Assembly: GCA_030672605.1 (NCBI GenBank)
Contig: DAOVGE010000101.1
Coordinates: 1-5,031, forward strand
DNA: 5,031 nucleotides
Direction: 5' to 3'
From: Methanosarcinales archaeon
Lineage (GTDB): Archaea > Halobacteriota > Methanosarcinia > Methanosarcinales > Methanogasteraceae
Shown here: positions 1 to 4,637 of the stretch, piece by piece
Position numbering within the stretch: position 1 is the first letter of the stretch
Layout: each line of letters begins with the position of its first letter
Translations under genes and position numbers: made by a program
The notes under the pieces: generated by a model
Seen by the model: the letters and a program-made list of their open reading frames with translations, nothing else
The model's database searches: none
Told to the model about the DNA's origin: nothing

Positions 1-120
1 TCCCACGCCCCACCACACGCCGCACCAATCCACACGATCGCGTGACACACAAAGCCACCGAGTGACACTTTAACGCACCTATCATGCAACCGCAACGACC
101 CGCCCGCCACAATCGACTGC
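1..120. other. C-rich, G-poor unreadable stretch at the left edge
   Basis: By hand count this stretch has about 54 C and 19 G in 120 bases, a skew that stops where the mvhD-like homology begins at 121. Frame 1 has a TGA at 43-45 and reads as nonsense up to 120. A faint match to the expected upstream part of MvhD may survive in another frame around 51-89 (Lys-Ala-x-Glu then Asn-Ala-x-Ile-x-Gln), but with a stop and an apparent ~13-base excess before the Cys-His-Tyr block. This could be decayed coding sequence or poor-quality sequence at the end of an assembled piece. No gene is called here. Confidence 0.5.
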
Positions 121-333
121 TGCCACTACATCGACGGCAATGTCAAAACCGAGGAGCGGATGGGAAACGTAGTCGATGCGATGAAGCTTCTCGGACTCGA
201 GGGCAGGGTGCATCTTGAGTGGGTCTCTGCAAATGAGGGACCCAAGTTCAGGGAAACGGTCACCGAGTTTGTCGAGCAGATCCGGGCGCTTGGACCCAAG
301 TCCGCTTCGGGCGGAATAGGCGCGAAAGTTTAG
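121..333 (+). pseudogene. mvhD: C-terminal remnant of MvhD-like electron-transfer subunit
   Basis: In frame 1 this reads 70 residues beginning Cys-His-Tyr-Ile-Asp-Gly-Asn and containing LEWVSANEGPKF and FVEQIRALGP, ending at TAG 331-333. That is the C-terminal half of the MvhD/FrhD iron-sulfur family. In methanogens and relatives these proteins (about 140 residues, or a domain fused to HdrA) carry electrons between the F420-non-reducing hydrogenase or another donor and heterodisulfide reductase in the cytoplasm. The expected preceding Gly-Cys-His-x-Gly-Asp block and the N-terminal cysteines are missing or scrambled, and no start codon can be placed. Whether it was a stand-alone MvhD or the tail of an HdrA-MvhD fusion cannot be seen. 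It is either a true pseudogene or a real gene whose 5' part is corrupted at a sequence end. Confidence 0.75.
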
Positions 334-341
334 GTCATCGC

Positions 342-382
342 GGGCGGCGGCAGGTGGTGTCGCCGTCCGGGGTTTGTTTTTT
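342..382 (+). terminator. Hairpin plus T-tract after mvhD remnant
   Basis: Bases 342-349 pair with 361-368 (8 bp with one G-T wobble, 11-base loop). Four bases later comes a T-rich tract (TTTGTTTTTT, 373-382). It lies 8 bases past the TAG of the mvhD-like frame, in the right orientation to end its transcript. An intact terminator suggests the gene was expressed recently. Confidence 0.7.
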
Positions 383-424
383 CAGAGGTGGATGCCCGAG
401 TGTCTGCCGTAGGTGTGTGTTTGT

Positions 425-525
425 GGGGCTATGGCGGTTGGTGGGACCGCTCCAGCCGTGGCACACCCGAACGAAGTCAGCGGCATCCGCGGTCTGGAGG
501 TCGCGTGCTTGTGGTGAGCGCGTAG
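425..525. other. GC-rich structured non-coding segment, identity unknown
   Basis: No convincing protein is seen on either strand. The open frame on the minus strand (335-550) looks like a shadow. A strong helix can be drawn: 450-461 pairs with 487-499 (12 bp, one T bulge at 493, one wobble) around a 25-base loop, with a second small CGCG/CGCG stem at 502-505/519-522. The block is followed abruptly by AT-rich sequence. Parts of it recall 5S rRNA core strings (CCCGAAC then GAAGT; then CTGGAG and CGCG), but the spacing is too short and the drawn helix does not fit 5S. It may be a structured RNA or merely GC-rich debris. Confidence 0.3.
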
Positions 526-573
526 TGTAAAATAAGTTCGACGAAACCACTGGAACAAAGCAATGAAATTTTA

Positions 574-597
574 CACCGTGTTATCTGCTAACAGGTG
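574..597 (-). terminator. Hairpin just after the small PIN-partner gene
   Basis: CACC-TGTTA (574-583, G578 bulged) pairs with TAACA-GGTG (589-597) around a 5-base loop. It begins directly next to the stop codon of the minus-strand small gene (598-600). On the minus strand the hairpin is followed by TAAAATTTC rather than a pure T-run, so termination or mRNA 3'-end stabilisation is inferred, not certain. A wider 9-bp perfect inverted repeat, GTGTAAAAT (525-533) and ATTTTACAC (568-576), encloses the sequence just beyond it. Confidence 0.45.
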
Positions 598-732
598 TCA
601 GTGGAAATCTTGTAATAGTTCCTCAGCTTTTTTCCGCATATATTGTATCTGTGCTTTGACTGATATGCCCTTTGTCTCTTCATAATGATTATCTCGTATC
701 TTTCGAACCATTTCAACCGTTTTCACGGACAT
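598..732 (-). CDS. Small basic/acidic partner protein of PIN gene (putative antitoxin)
   Basis: This encodes 44 residues starting MSVKTVEMVRKIRDNHYEE and ending AEELLQDFH. The charge pattern suggests mostly alpha helix, rich in Lys, Arg and Glu. A perfect Shine-Dalgarno GGAGGT (741-746 on the minus strand) lies 8 bases before the ATG, strong support for a translated gene. Its first 20 bases overlap the 3' end of the PIN-domain gene in another frame, so the two would be translated together. Very short proteins of this general look (KTVEM-x-RxIRD...) are, to my knowledge, found downstream of PIN-domain genes in archaea and bacteria. The antitoxin role is inferred from that position. Unlike its neighbour, this frame is intact. 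Confidence 0.75.
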   Translation of the reverse strand: MSVKTVEMVRKIRDNHYEETKGISVKAQIQYMRKKAEELLQDFH

Positions 733-1187
733 AAGTCACAACCTCCATTGGAGAATAGATTGCTATCGTTTTATATCCTTTTTCAAGATTCGCAGCATTA
801 AACTGTCGAATTTTATCAAAATGTACAATATGCCGGAAGTTCCAGCTTACTAAAATATCCACATCTGCAACTGTTGCCATCGCGATATGTCTCGCATCAT
901 CATCCCTGTAGTTTGAAGATAAAATACCTCGATCAATATATGTCTCAGCAAGCTCTATAGATTCGGCGTCCAAATCGAGAAATTCATGCTCACAATCTCG
1001 AAACTTTTTATACACCTCTTTGACCTCATCGTGCGTCCCTGATTTCCGCATCTGTAAGTGAGGAAAGGACTAAAGAAAATACACCCCGTCCGAAGTCTGA
1101 AAGAAGTCCAACGGACCATTCTTTGAATTCAAAATCACAACATCCGCCAATCACGGAAGTATCAACATAAATCCGAGTGATTTTCAT
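713..1187 (-). pseudogene. PIN-domain (VapC-like) ribonuclease toxin, frameshifted
   Basis: The minus-strand ATG at 1187 opens MKITRIYVDTSVIGG, the typical PIN N-terminus with the first catalytic Asp. It runs through a Thr-Asp-Ala-Glu-Ile motif holding the second acidic residue, then hits TGA at 1026-1028. The homologous reading resumes one frame over: about 1031 onward gives DEVKEVYKKF, then RDDDARHIAMAT and VDILVSWNFRHIV, which carry the remaining acidic residues. It stops at 713-715. Adding two bases at about 1031 restores one protein of about 158 residues, a usual PIN length. PIN proteins are Mg-dependent endoribonucleases, often the toxins of toxin-antitoxin pairs. No strong ribosome binding site precedes the ATG (only AGAGAG). 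The single shift with otherwise good conservation means recent inactivation, a sequencing error, or, less likely, programmed frameshifting. Confidence 0.85.
741..746 (-). promoter_or_regulatory. Shine-Dalgarno GGAGGT of the small PIN-partner gene
   Basis: GGAGGT read on the minus strand, 8 bases before the ATG at 732, inside the 3' coding part of the PIN-domain gene. It decides the start of the 44-residue protein and argues the overlap is designed for coupled expression. Confidence 0.8.
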
Positions 1188-1212
1188 GGTGTTTCTCTCT
1201 CAACTATGTTTG

Positions 1213-1665
1213 ATGGTAGATAACGTTATGCACGTGTCTGAAGTTCTGCGAAGCAGGATATTGACGATTGAGGCGAGGCTTGCAGGACTCTCGCATGCAA
1301 GCGAGCAGTTCGGCAGCCGGACGATGTATAACGCCACAAACATGATGATCGAGAAGCCAGAGATCGATGCGCTCTCTGAATCACAGATCGAGGGCGTTGT
1401 CATACTTGGCTTCAACATGCAAGACCCGTCAGTTAAGGCGTGAATCGAGATTCTCGAAGACGGCGGCGGGTTTGTTGATAAAGGACTCCTTGAGATTGCA
1501 AAGGGGTGTGGCTTTGAGAAGATCCTGTACGATCCCGGAGTGCAGCCGTTTGGACCGGGCGCAGGATCATCATTTAGGCTGCTTTATGCAGTAAAATCCT
1601 TGTACGGGCTTCCAACTGGTGTCGGAGCCCACAATGTTCGGCTCTTCGCTATTCCGTGTGGGTAG
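1213..1665 (+). pseudogene. mtrH: MtrH-family methyltransferase remnant, truncated both ends with internal stop
   Basis: Frame 1 reads EARLAGLSHASEQFGSRTMYNA, then IDALSESQIEGVVILGFNMQDPSVK. It is stopped by TGA at 1441-1443 and goes on in the same frame with IEILEDGGG, LLEIAKGCGFEKILYDPGVQPFGPGAG and LYGLPTGVGAHN. This order matches the middle of MtrH, the subunit of tetrahydromethanopterin S-methyltransferase (and related corrinoid methyltransferases) that moves the methyl group between tetrahydromethanopterin and a corrinoid. Family members have about 310 residues; here roughly the first 90 and last 80 are gone. The usual Gly-Arg at the stop suggests CGA became TGA. Homology weakens before about 1264, where a further frameshift is likely, and ends abruptly near 1635; the last ten codons to TAG 1663-1665 are unrelated. 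The left end lies next to the start of the PIN gene on the other strand. Confidence 0.8.
1645..1663 (+). repeat. 19-base direct repeat, copy 1 (at the mtrH break)
   Basis: The sequence TTCGCTATTCCGTGTGGGT matches 1953-1971 at 17 of 19 positions in the same orientation, 308 bases apart. It lies about 10 bases after mtrH homology ends, so it may mark the edge of an inserted or recombined segment. Confidence 0.55.
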
Positions 1666-1736
1666 TCTGAAAGCCAGGTGACCCAACCGTGAGGAATCAT
1701 GGTTATGAAATGATTTATTATGCTTTATAGATAATT

Positions 1737-1846
1737 AACCACAGAGGGCCACAGAGGGCCACAGAGTTTTCTTACCAGCCATTACTCACAAATCCCAGCT
1801 TAAAATAGATTACATTTCTCTGTGACCCTCTGTGCCCTCTGTGGTT
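1737..1846. repeat. Long inverted repeat of CCACAGAGGG units (REP/MITE-like)
   Basis: The left arm 1737-1766 is AACC followed by ACAGAGGGCC twice and ACAGAG. The right arm 1818-1846 is its reverse complement with one missing base and one mismatch. The loop is 51 AT-rich bases without coding potential. Sequences built from AACCACAGAG-type units are, to my knowledge, scattered widely in archaeal and bacterial intergenic regions. This copy could be a non-autonomous mobile element, a recombination hot spot, or a bidirectional transcript end. No transposase is nearby. Confidence 0.85.
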
Positions 1847-1952
1847 GTATTCCCCATATTTTATCCCAGATAGCTCTTCTGCATCGATGCCCCATTTAAC
1901 AGAATGGGTGCCCATGGTGCCCATACAAAACAGAGAAGGGCCCAATGGGATA

Positions 1953-1971
1953 TTCGCTATTTCATGTGGGT
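1953..1971 (+). repeat. 19-base direct repeat, copy 2
   Basis: TTCGCTATTTCATGTGGGT, partner of 1645-1663 (17/19). The two copies bracket the CCACAGAGGG inverted repeat. The interval is too long and the copies too diverged for a fresh target-site duplication, so a shared repeat family is equally possible. Confidence 0.55.
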
Positions 1972-2261
1972 GAAATGGGATTAAGATATCCTATCAAAGA
2001 TATATCTTGGTGATGAAATCCTGGACATTTCGATAACATTGGGAGCTTTGCATTCAATACACCCCTCTTGTGATCTGCTTCAGTTGATGTTGGAGACCTT
2101 GTATTATACTCAGCACTGGCATAAACTGCGCTTTTTTTTATTGGTAGAACCAAACTGATACAACCCCCAAACAAGGACTCAGCGCTTTGCTCACACTACG
2201 GTTTCACAGATACGAAAAAGCTCAAGTTGTGGCGGTGTGAAGTATAGCTAAACACATACCA

Positions 2262-2296
2262 TAAGACCATCCAATGTAACCAGAAAATAATAAAAA
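2262..2296 (+). repeat. 35-base repeat, copy A, resembling the dtdA upstream region
   Basis: This matches the minus strand of 4361-4395 at 33 of 35 positions; both end in CCAGAAAATAATAAAAA. In copy A a CATGACC follows after 4 bases (2302-2308), just as CATGACC, which includes the dtdA ATG, follows copy B. On the minus strand the same bases give a T-rich tract (TTTTTATTATTTTC) 120 bases beyond the MEMO stop, so it may also act as the MEMO terminator. The open frame that starts at this ATG (2303-2485) has no recognisable protein and runs antisense into the MEMO gene. Confidence 0.8.
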
Positions 2297-2416
2297 CCAT
2301 GCATGACCTGGCTATCGCAGTGCTTATGGCAACGCTTCCGCATTACTGTCGATGAAAAAGCCGTTTTCAAAACTGTTGCTACCGCCACCGTTTTCGAGAC
2401 TTTCACATACCAAGTC

Positions 2417-3214
2417 TCACCCGTTCACCACAATTCCTGCATACGCGACCACATCCGGCATCGGCTGGACATCCCCGCTATTTGAGTAATTGAGCAGTCT
2501 GGCAGAATTTGCGCCAAGCCCCCTGCAGACCCGCATCATGACCGCGATCGGACCGTATCCGCATATCGAAGCGTCCCGCTCACGGATTCGCGAGTAGAAC
2601 TCGGTCACGTTCAGTTCAAGGAGCGGCTCGATCACGTAATGGTCGGTATCGTACGCCACCTTCGCGGGCTTGTAATGCGTGAAATCAGAAGAAGCTATCA
2701 CAACAACCTTTTTGTCGGTTTCTGAGATCGCATCCATCAGTTCGGTACTCACATCACGTGTCGTATCCTCATCCTGCAATCCCATGCATATCGGAACGAT
2801 CTCAAAGTCACGAAACCTCGTTTGTAGAAATGGAATCTGAACCTCGATTGAATGCTCGCGCAGATGCGCGGTTTCGTCGATATCGATTATGCTGCGCGAG
2901 AGCGACTCGATGATATCGAGATCGCAATCAACGGTTCCGAGCGGCGTACTCCATGAATCGGATGACGCCGAGACAACAGAGCCGTAACCCGTGTGATTTG
3001 GCCCGATTATGACGAAGGTATCGGCATCCGGGAGCGCTGCGTACACATGCGCCGCTGTTCGTCCCGAATACATATATCCAGCATGCGGCACAACCGCGCC
3101 CATGATCGTTTGATCCGGCGCAATCGTGATACCTGAAAAATACGATTTGATCTCCTTTGTCAGAGTTCTGGGGTTTGAGGGATAGAACTTTCCTGCGACT
3201 ACCGGCATTCTCAT
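2417..3214 (-). CDS. MEMO-family protein (AmmeMemoRadiSam system protein B)
   Basis: This is a 265-residue intact protein of the usual family length. Family signatures in order: AGKFYP (7-12), VPHAGYMYSG (42-51), GPNHTG (71-76), HLREHSIEVQIPFL (117-130), SSDFTHY (175-181), CGYGP (218-222), YSNSGD (243-248) and a final VAYAG. His44, His74 and Cys218 correspond to the metal-site residues of human MEMO1, a fold related to LigB-type dioxygenases. The archaeal protein's reaction is not established; the family often co-occurs with AMMECR1 and a radical SAM protein, neither of which is in this window. The start is set by GGTGA (3221-3225) 6 bases before the ATG and a TATA box further up. It is divergent from tRNA-Ala. 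Downstream there is only non-coding sequence, where many euryarchaea carry mevalonate kinase next to this gene. Confidence 0.93.
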   Translation of the reverse strand: MRMPVVAGKFYPSNPRTLTKEIKSYFSGITIAPDQTIMGAVVPHAGYMYSGRTAAHVYAALPDADTFVIIGPNHTGYGSVVSASSDSWSTPLGTVDCDLDIIESLSRSIIDIDETAHLREHSIEVQIPFLQTRFRDFEIVPICMGLQDEDTTRDVSTELMDAISETDKKVVVIASSDFTHYKPAKVAYDTDHYVIEPLLELNVTEFYSRIRERDASICGYGPIAVMMRVCRGLGANSARLLNYSNSGDVQPMPDVVAYAGIVVNG

Positions 3215-3220
3215 AGTTGC

Positions 3221-3225
3221 TCACC
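3221..3225 (-). promoter_or_regulatory. Ribosome binding site of MEMO gene
   Basis: GGTGA on the minus strand, 6 bases before the ATG at 3214. It supports this ATG over the second Met two codons later. Confidence 0.7.
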
Positions 3226-3248
3226 GATCATGTAATGGTTCTGTCAGA

Positions 3249-3259
3249 CTTATATTTAA
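3249..3259 (-). promoter_or_regulatory. Archaeal TATA box for MEMO gene
   Basis: TTAAATATAAG on the minus strand fits the archaeal TATA consensus. Its downstream edge is 34 bases before the MEMO ATG, so transcription should begin near 3222-3227, giving a short leader around the GGTGA site. It lies in the 132-base divergent spacer shared with tRNA-Ala, which also holds a 10-base palindrome CGGTGCACCG at 3285-3294. Confidence 0.75.
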
Positions 3260-3346
3260 CCACGGGTTCCGGTCTCGAAAGTTTCGGTGCACCGCAACCA
3301 CAATGTTGATAACCCACCTCATCAATATCAGCACTACATCCTGATA

Positions 3347-3418
3347 GGGCCGATAGATCAGGGGTAGATTGCTTCCTTGGCATGGAAGAGGCCTCGGGTT
3401 CGAATCCCGATCGGTCCA
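3347..3418 (+). tRNA. tRNA-Ala (anticodon GGC)
   Basis: A full cloverleaf can be drawn. The acceptor stem GGGCCGA (3347-3353) pairs with TCGGTCC (3411-3417). The D-arm is 3356-3370 and the anticodon stem CTTCC/GGAAG encloses loop TTGGCAT, with GGC at 3379-3381. The T-arm TCGGG-TTCGAAT-CCCGA is 3394-3410 and the discriminator is A3418. The third acceptor pair is G-U, the classic alanine identity element. The gene reads GCC (and GCU) codons. CCA is not encoded and there is no intron. A weak TATA-like AATATC (about 3324-3329) lies upstream. Confidence 0.95.
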
Positions 3419-3432
3419 TCACGTCCACCCCA

Positions 3433-3517
3433 GCGGGGGTTGCCCAGCCAGGTCAAAGGCGCTAGGTTCAGGGCCTATTCTCGCAGGAGTTCGAGGGTTC
3501 GAATCCCTCCCCCCGCA
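3433..3517 (+). tRNA. tRNA-Leu (anticodon CAG)
   Basis: This is an 85-base class II tRNA with a long variable arm. The acceptor GCGGGGG (3433-3439) pairs fully with CCCCCGC (3510-3516); discriminator A3517. The anticodon loop is TTCAGGG with CAG at 3469-3471, reading CUG. The variable arm contains CTC/GAG around GCAG, and the T-arm is GAGGG-TTCGAAT-CCCTC (3493-3509). The outermost anticodon-stem pair (C3462 and T3478) looks mismatched, leaving four good pairs. No encoded CCA, no intron. It lies 14 bases after tRNA-Ala, so the two are probably co-transcribed, and ends 10 bases before the dtdA stop codon on the other strand. Confidence 0.95.
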
Positions 3518-3527
3518 TCCTTTCTGT

Positions 3528-4349
3528 TCACCGACCGAACCGTTCCACAATTGTACTCTCGCGCAGGACTTCGTACCCGAGTTCCTCCACATTCGCGCGA
3601 ATACGGTTCCGTTGCGCAGCGTTCATCGATTTTCTGTCAAAGTACACAAAATCCGCACTCGATTTCACGAGCGCATCGCGGATCAACTCGTAATCAAGAT
3701 TGTCCAGTTGATACTTCGGGAAGTTGTGCCCGAACGTGATATCGGTCTCAAGGATCAGTTTCGTCTGCCTCGGCGCATAATGCCCCCCGCCAAAACCGAC
3801 CGCAACAGGGGAATCGGACTCAGAAAACTCCAGAATTGCACTCGCAACGATTCTACCAGCGCTTTTATCGACCCACTCAGCCTCTGTGCTGCCGACCTCG
3901 ATGTAGATGGATGGCACAGATAGTGCGGTCGGACCGTGATGGGTCGACTCCATTGAGACCTCGTAATCGGTACCCTCCGCAAGATTACGCATCGAGTGCA
4001 GAAATGACTTCAGTGCCTGCGGCGCTGCCGGAGCGAGTTCATGCGGATTTCCCCCAAACCTGGCATCTCCGACGTTCCCTGTGAAATGCGCAGAGAATAA
4101 CCGTTTGTTGTTGTCGCTCTTGTGTTTTGATGCAAAGATGATCATATCTGTTGGCAGTCCACGTCTCTTAAGTTCGGAATCGATGTGATCGCAGAAGATG
4201 TGGAGTTTCGCAACCTCAACGATTCTGAACCGGTCTGACTCGTAGACGTCTCCGGCGCGCTCCCAGTCGTGCAGCGCAATCAGGTTCTCCATGATATTCA
4301 TGCTCGCCTGATCGGCTGCGGAACAGATGATTGTGGTTTTTAGGGTCAT
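3528..4349 (-). CDS. dtdA: D-aminoacyl-tRNA deacylase, archaeal DTD2 type
   Basis: This is a 273-residue protein of the DtdA/DTD2 (GEK1-like) family found in archaea and plants. It hydrolyses D-amino acids from mischarged tRNAs in the cytoplasm, freeing the tRNA. Family blocks visible: TTIICSAADQASMNI near the N-terminus, FASKHKS (72-78), LFSAHFTGN (84-92), ESTHHGPT (134-141), IEVGSTEAEW (150-159), VGFGGGHYAPRQT (184-196) and FGHNFPKY (206-213). The conserved histidines in the THH and GGGHY motifs suggest a metal site. I chose the ATG at 4349 because the family starts just before the TxIICS strand. An upstream ATG at 4406 would add 19 residues encoded by the duplicated 35-base repeat and is unlikely. 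No Shine-Dalgarno is seen, so the mRNA may be nearly leaderless. It converges on tRNA-Leu with a 10-base gap. Confidence 0.95.
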   Translation of the reverse strand: MTLKTTIICSAADQASMNIMENLIALHDWERAGDVYESDRFRIVEVAKLHIFCDHIDSELKRRGLPTDMIIFASKHKSDNNKRLFSAHFTGNVGDARFGGNPHELAPAAPQALKSFLHSMRNLAEGTDYEVSMESTHHGPTALSVPSIYIEVGSTEAEWVDKSAGRIVASAILEFSESDSPVAVGFGGGHYAPRQTKLILETDITFGHNFPKYQLDNLDYELIRDALVKSSADFVYFDRKSMNAAQRNRIRANVEELGYEVLRESTIVERFGR

Positions 4350-4360
4350 GATTATGAGTC

Positions 4361-4395
4361 TTTTTATTATTTTCTGGGTACATTGGATTGTCTTA
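4361..4395 (-). repeat. 35-base repeat, copy B, upstream of dtdA
   Basis: On the minus strand this ends in CCAGAAAATAATAAAAA, 11 bases before the dtdA ATG. It matches 2262-2296 on the plus strand at 33/35. Its A-rich end could form part of the dtdA promoter, but it is closer to the ATG than a standard TATA box (about 25 before the transcript start), so the exact role is uncertain. Confidence 0.75.
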
Positions 4396-4467
4396 CGCAA
4401 CCACAACTGCCCGAATGGAGCACTATCGATCTGAAAAGTCGTTTACACCGCTAATCTATGTCCAACT

Positions 4468-4510
4468 GCATTAATCTGTGGCTGATACTGTTTTAGCCAC
4501 AGATTAACGC
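4468..4510. repeat. Inverted repeat of AGCCACAGATTAA type
   Basis: TTAATCTGTGGCT (4471-4483) and AGCCACAGATTAA (4495-4507) form a perfect 13-bp inverted repeat with an 11-base loop; two more pairs (4468-4469 with 4509-4510) follow one mismatch. Partial echoes (CAGATT, GATTA, CTAATCTATG) surround it. Motifs of this kind are, to my knowledge, dispersed in many prokaryotic intergenic regions. It sits between the ends of dtdA's promoter region and the isocitrate dehydrogenase 3' end, and shares the CCACAGA core with the 1737-1846 element. Confidence 0.8.
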
Positions 4511-4585
4511 AGATTTCACTGATTACGCCCATCTAATCATATTTGTATTTGCCGGGTTGGCGCCATGTTTTCAACCGACCAGAAC

Positions 4586-4595
4586 AAATTAAAAA
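4586..4595 (-). terminator. T-rich terminator after isocitrate dehydrogenase
   Basis: TTTTTAATTT on the minus strand, 43 bases beyond the stop codon of the isocitrate dehydrogenase gene. T-rich tracts without a strong hairpin are sufficient for archaeal termination. Confidence 0.5.
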
Positions 4596-4637
4596 GTCTC
4601 TCAATGTTCTATTCCATTCCTGACATGATTAACTATC

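Larger units (their letters stand above)
1676..2247. other. Gene-free region with repeats
   Basis: I see no convincing gene here. A minus-strand open frame (1962-2174, 70 codons) has no recognisable motif or ribosome binding site and is left out. The region contains the CCACAGAGGG inverted repeat and the second copy of a 19-base direct repeat (1953-1971). It also holds a hairpin-rich patch at about 1889-1950, with CCCATT (1891-1896) pairing with AATGGG (1903-1908), two GTGCCCAT direct copies and a GGGCCC palindrome. A T8 run sits at 2132-2139. Relics of older genes may be present but are not recognisable by eye. Confidence 0.6.

Noticed and set aside
425..525. A genuine 5S rRNA gene
   Set aside because: Only short core strings match; the spacing between them is too short, and neither closing stem I nor the loop E arrangement can be drawn.
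335..550. 71-codon open frame on the minus strand
   Set aside because: No recognisable motif or ribosome binding site, composition driven by GC-rich DNA, and it overlaps the terminator and the structured segment.
1441..1443. Selenocysteine or other recoding at the TGA in the mtrH remnant
   Set aside because: MtrH has no selenocysteine at this place, the position is normally Arg, and both ends of the gene are missing, so decay is simpler.
1737..1846. CRISPR array
   Set aside because: The CCACAGAGGG units are adjacent short repeats with no spacers of even length and are arranged as an inverted pair.
1962..2174. 70-codon open frame on the minus strand
   Set aside because: Begins in repeat sequence, shows no family motif, no good ribosome binding site, and lies in an apparently gene-free zone.
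2248..2406. 52-codon GTG-start frame downstream of MEMO on the minus strand (begins VKVSKTVAVATVLKT)
   Set aside because: A loose GGTGA overlaps the MEMO stop, but the frame runs through the T-rich 35-base repeat and has no recognisable protein; it is not the expected mevalonate kinase.
2303..2485. 60-codon plus-strand frame starting MTWLSQ behind copy A of the 35-base repeat
   Set aside because: The start region looks like a copied dtdA start, but the rest does not resemble DtdA or any known protein and overlaps the MEMO 3' end antisense.
3369..3923. Long plus-strand open frames over the tRNAs and dtdA
   Set aside because: They run through two clear tRNA genes and lie antisense to the well-conserved dtdA gene.
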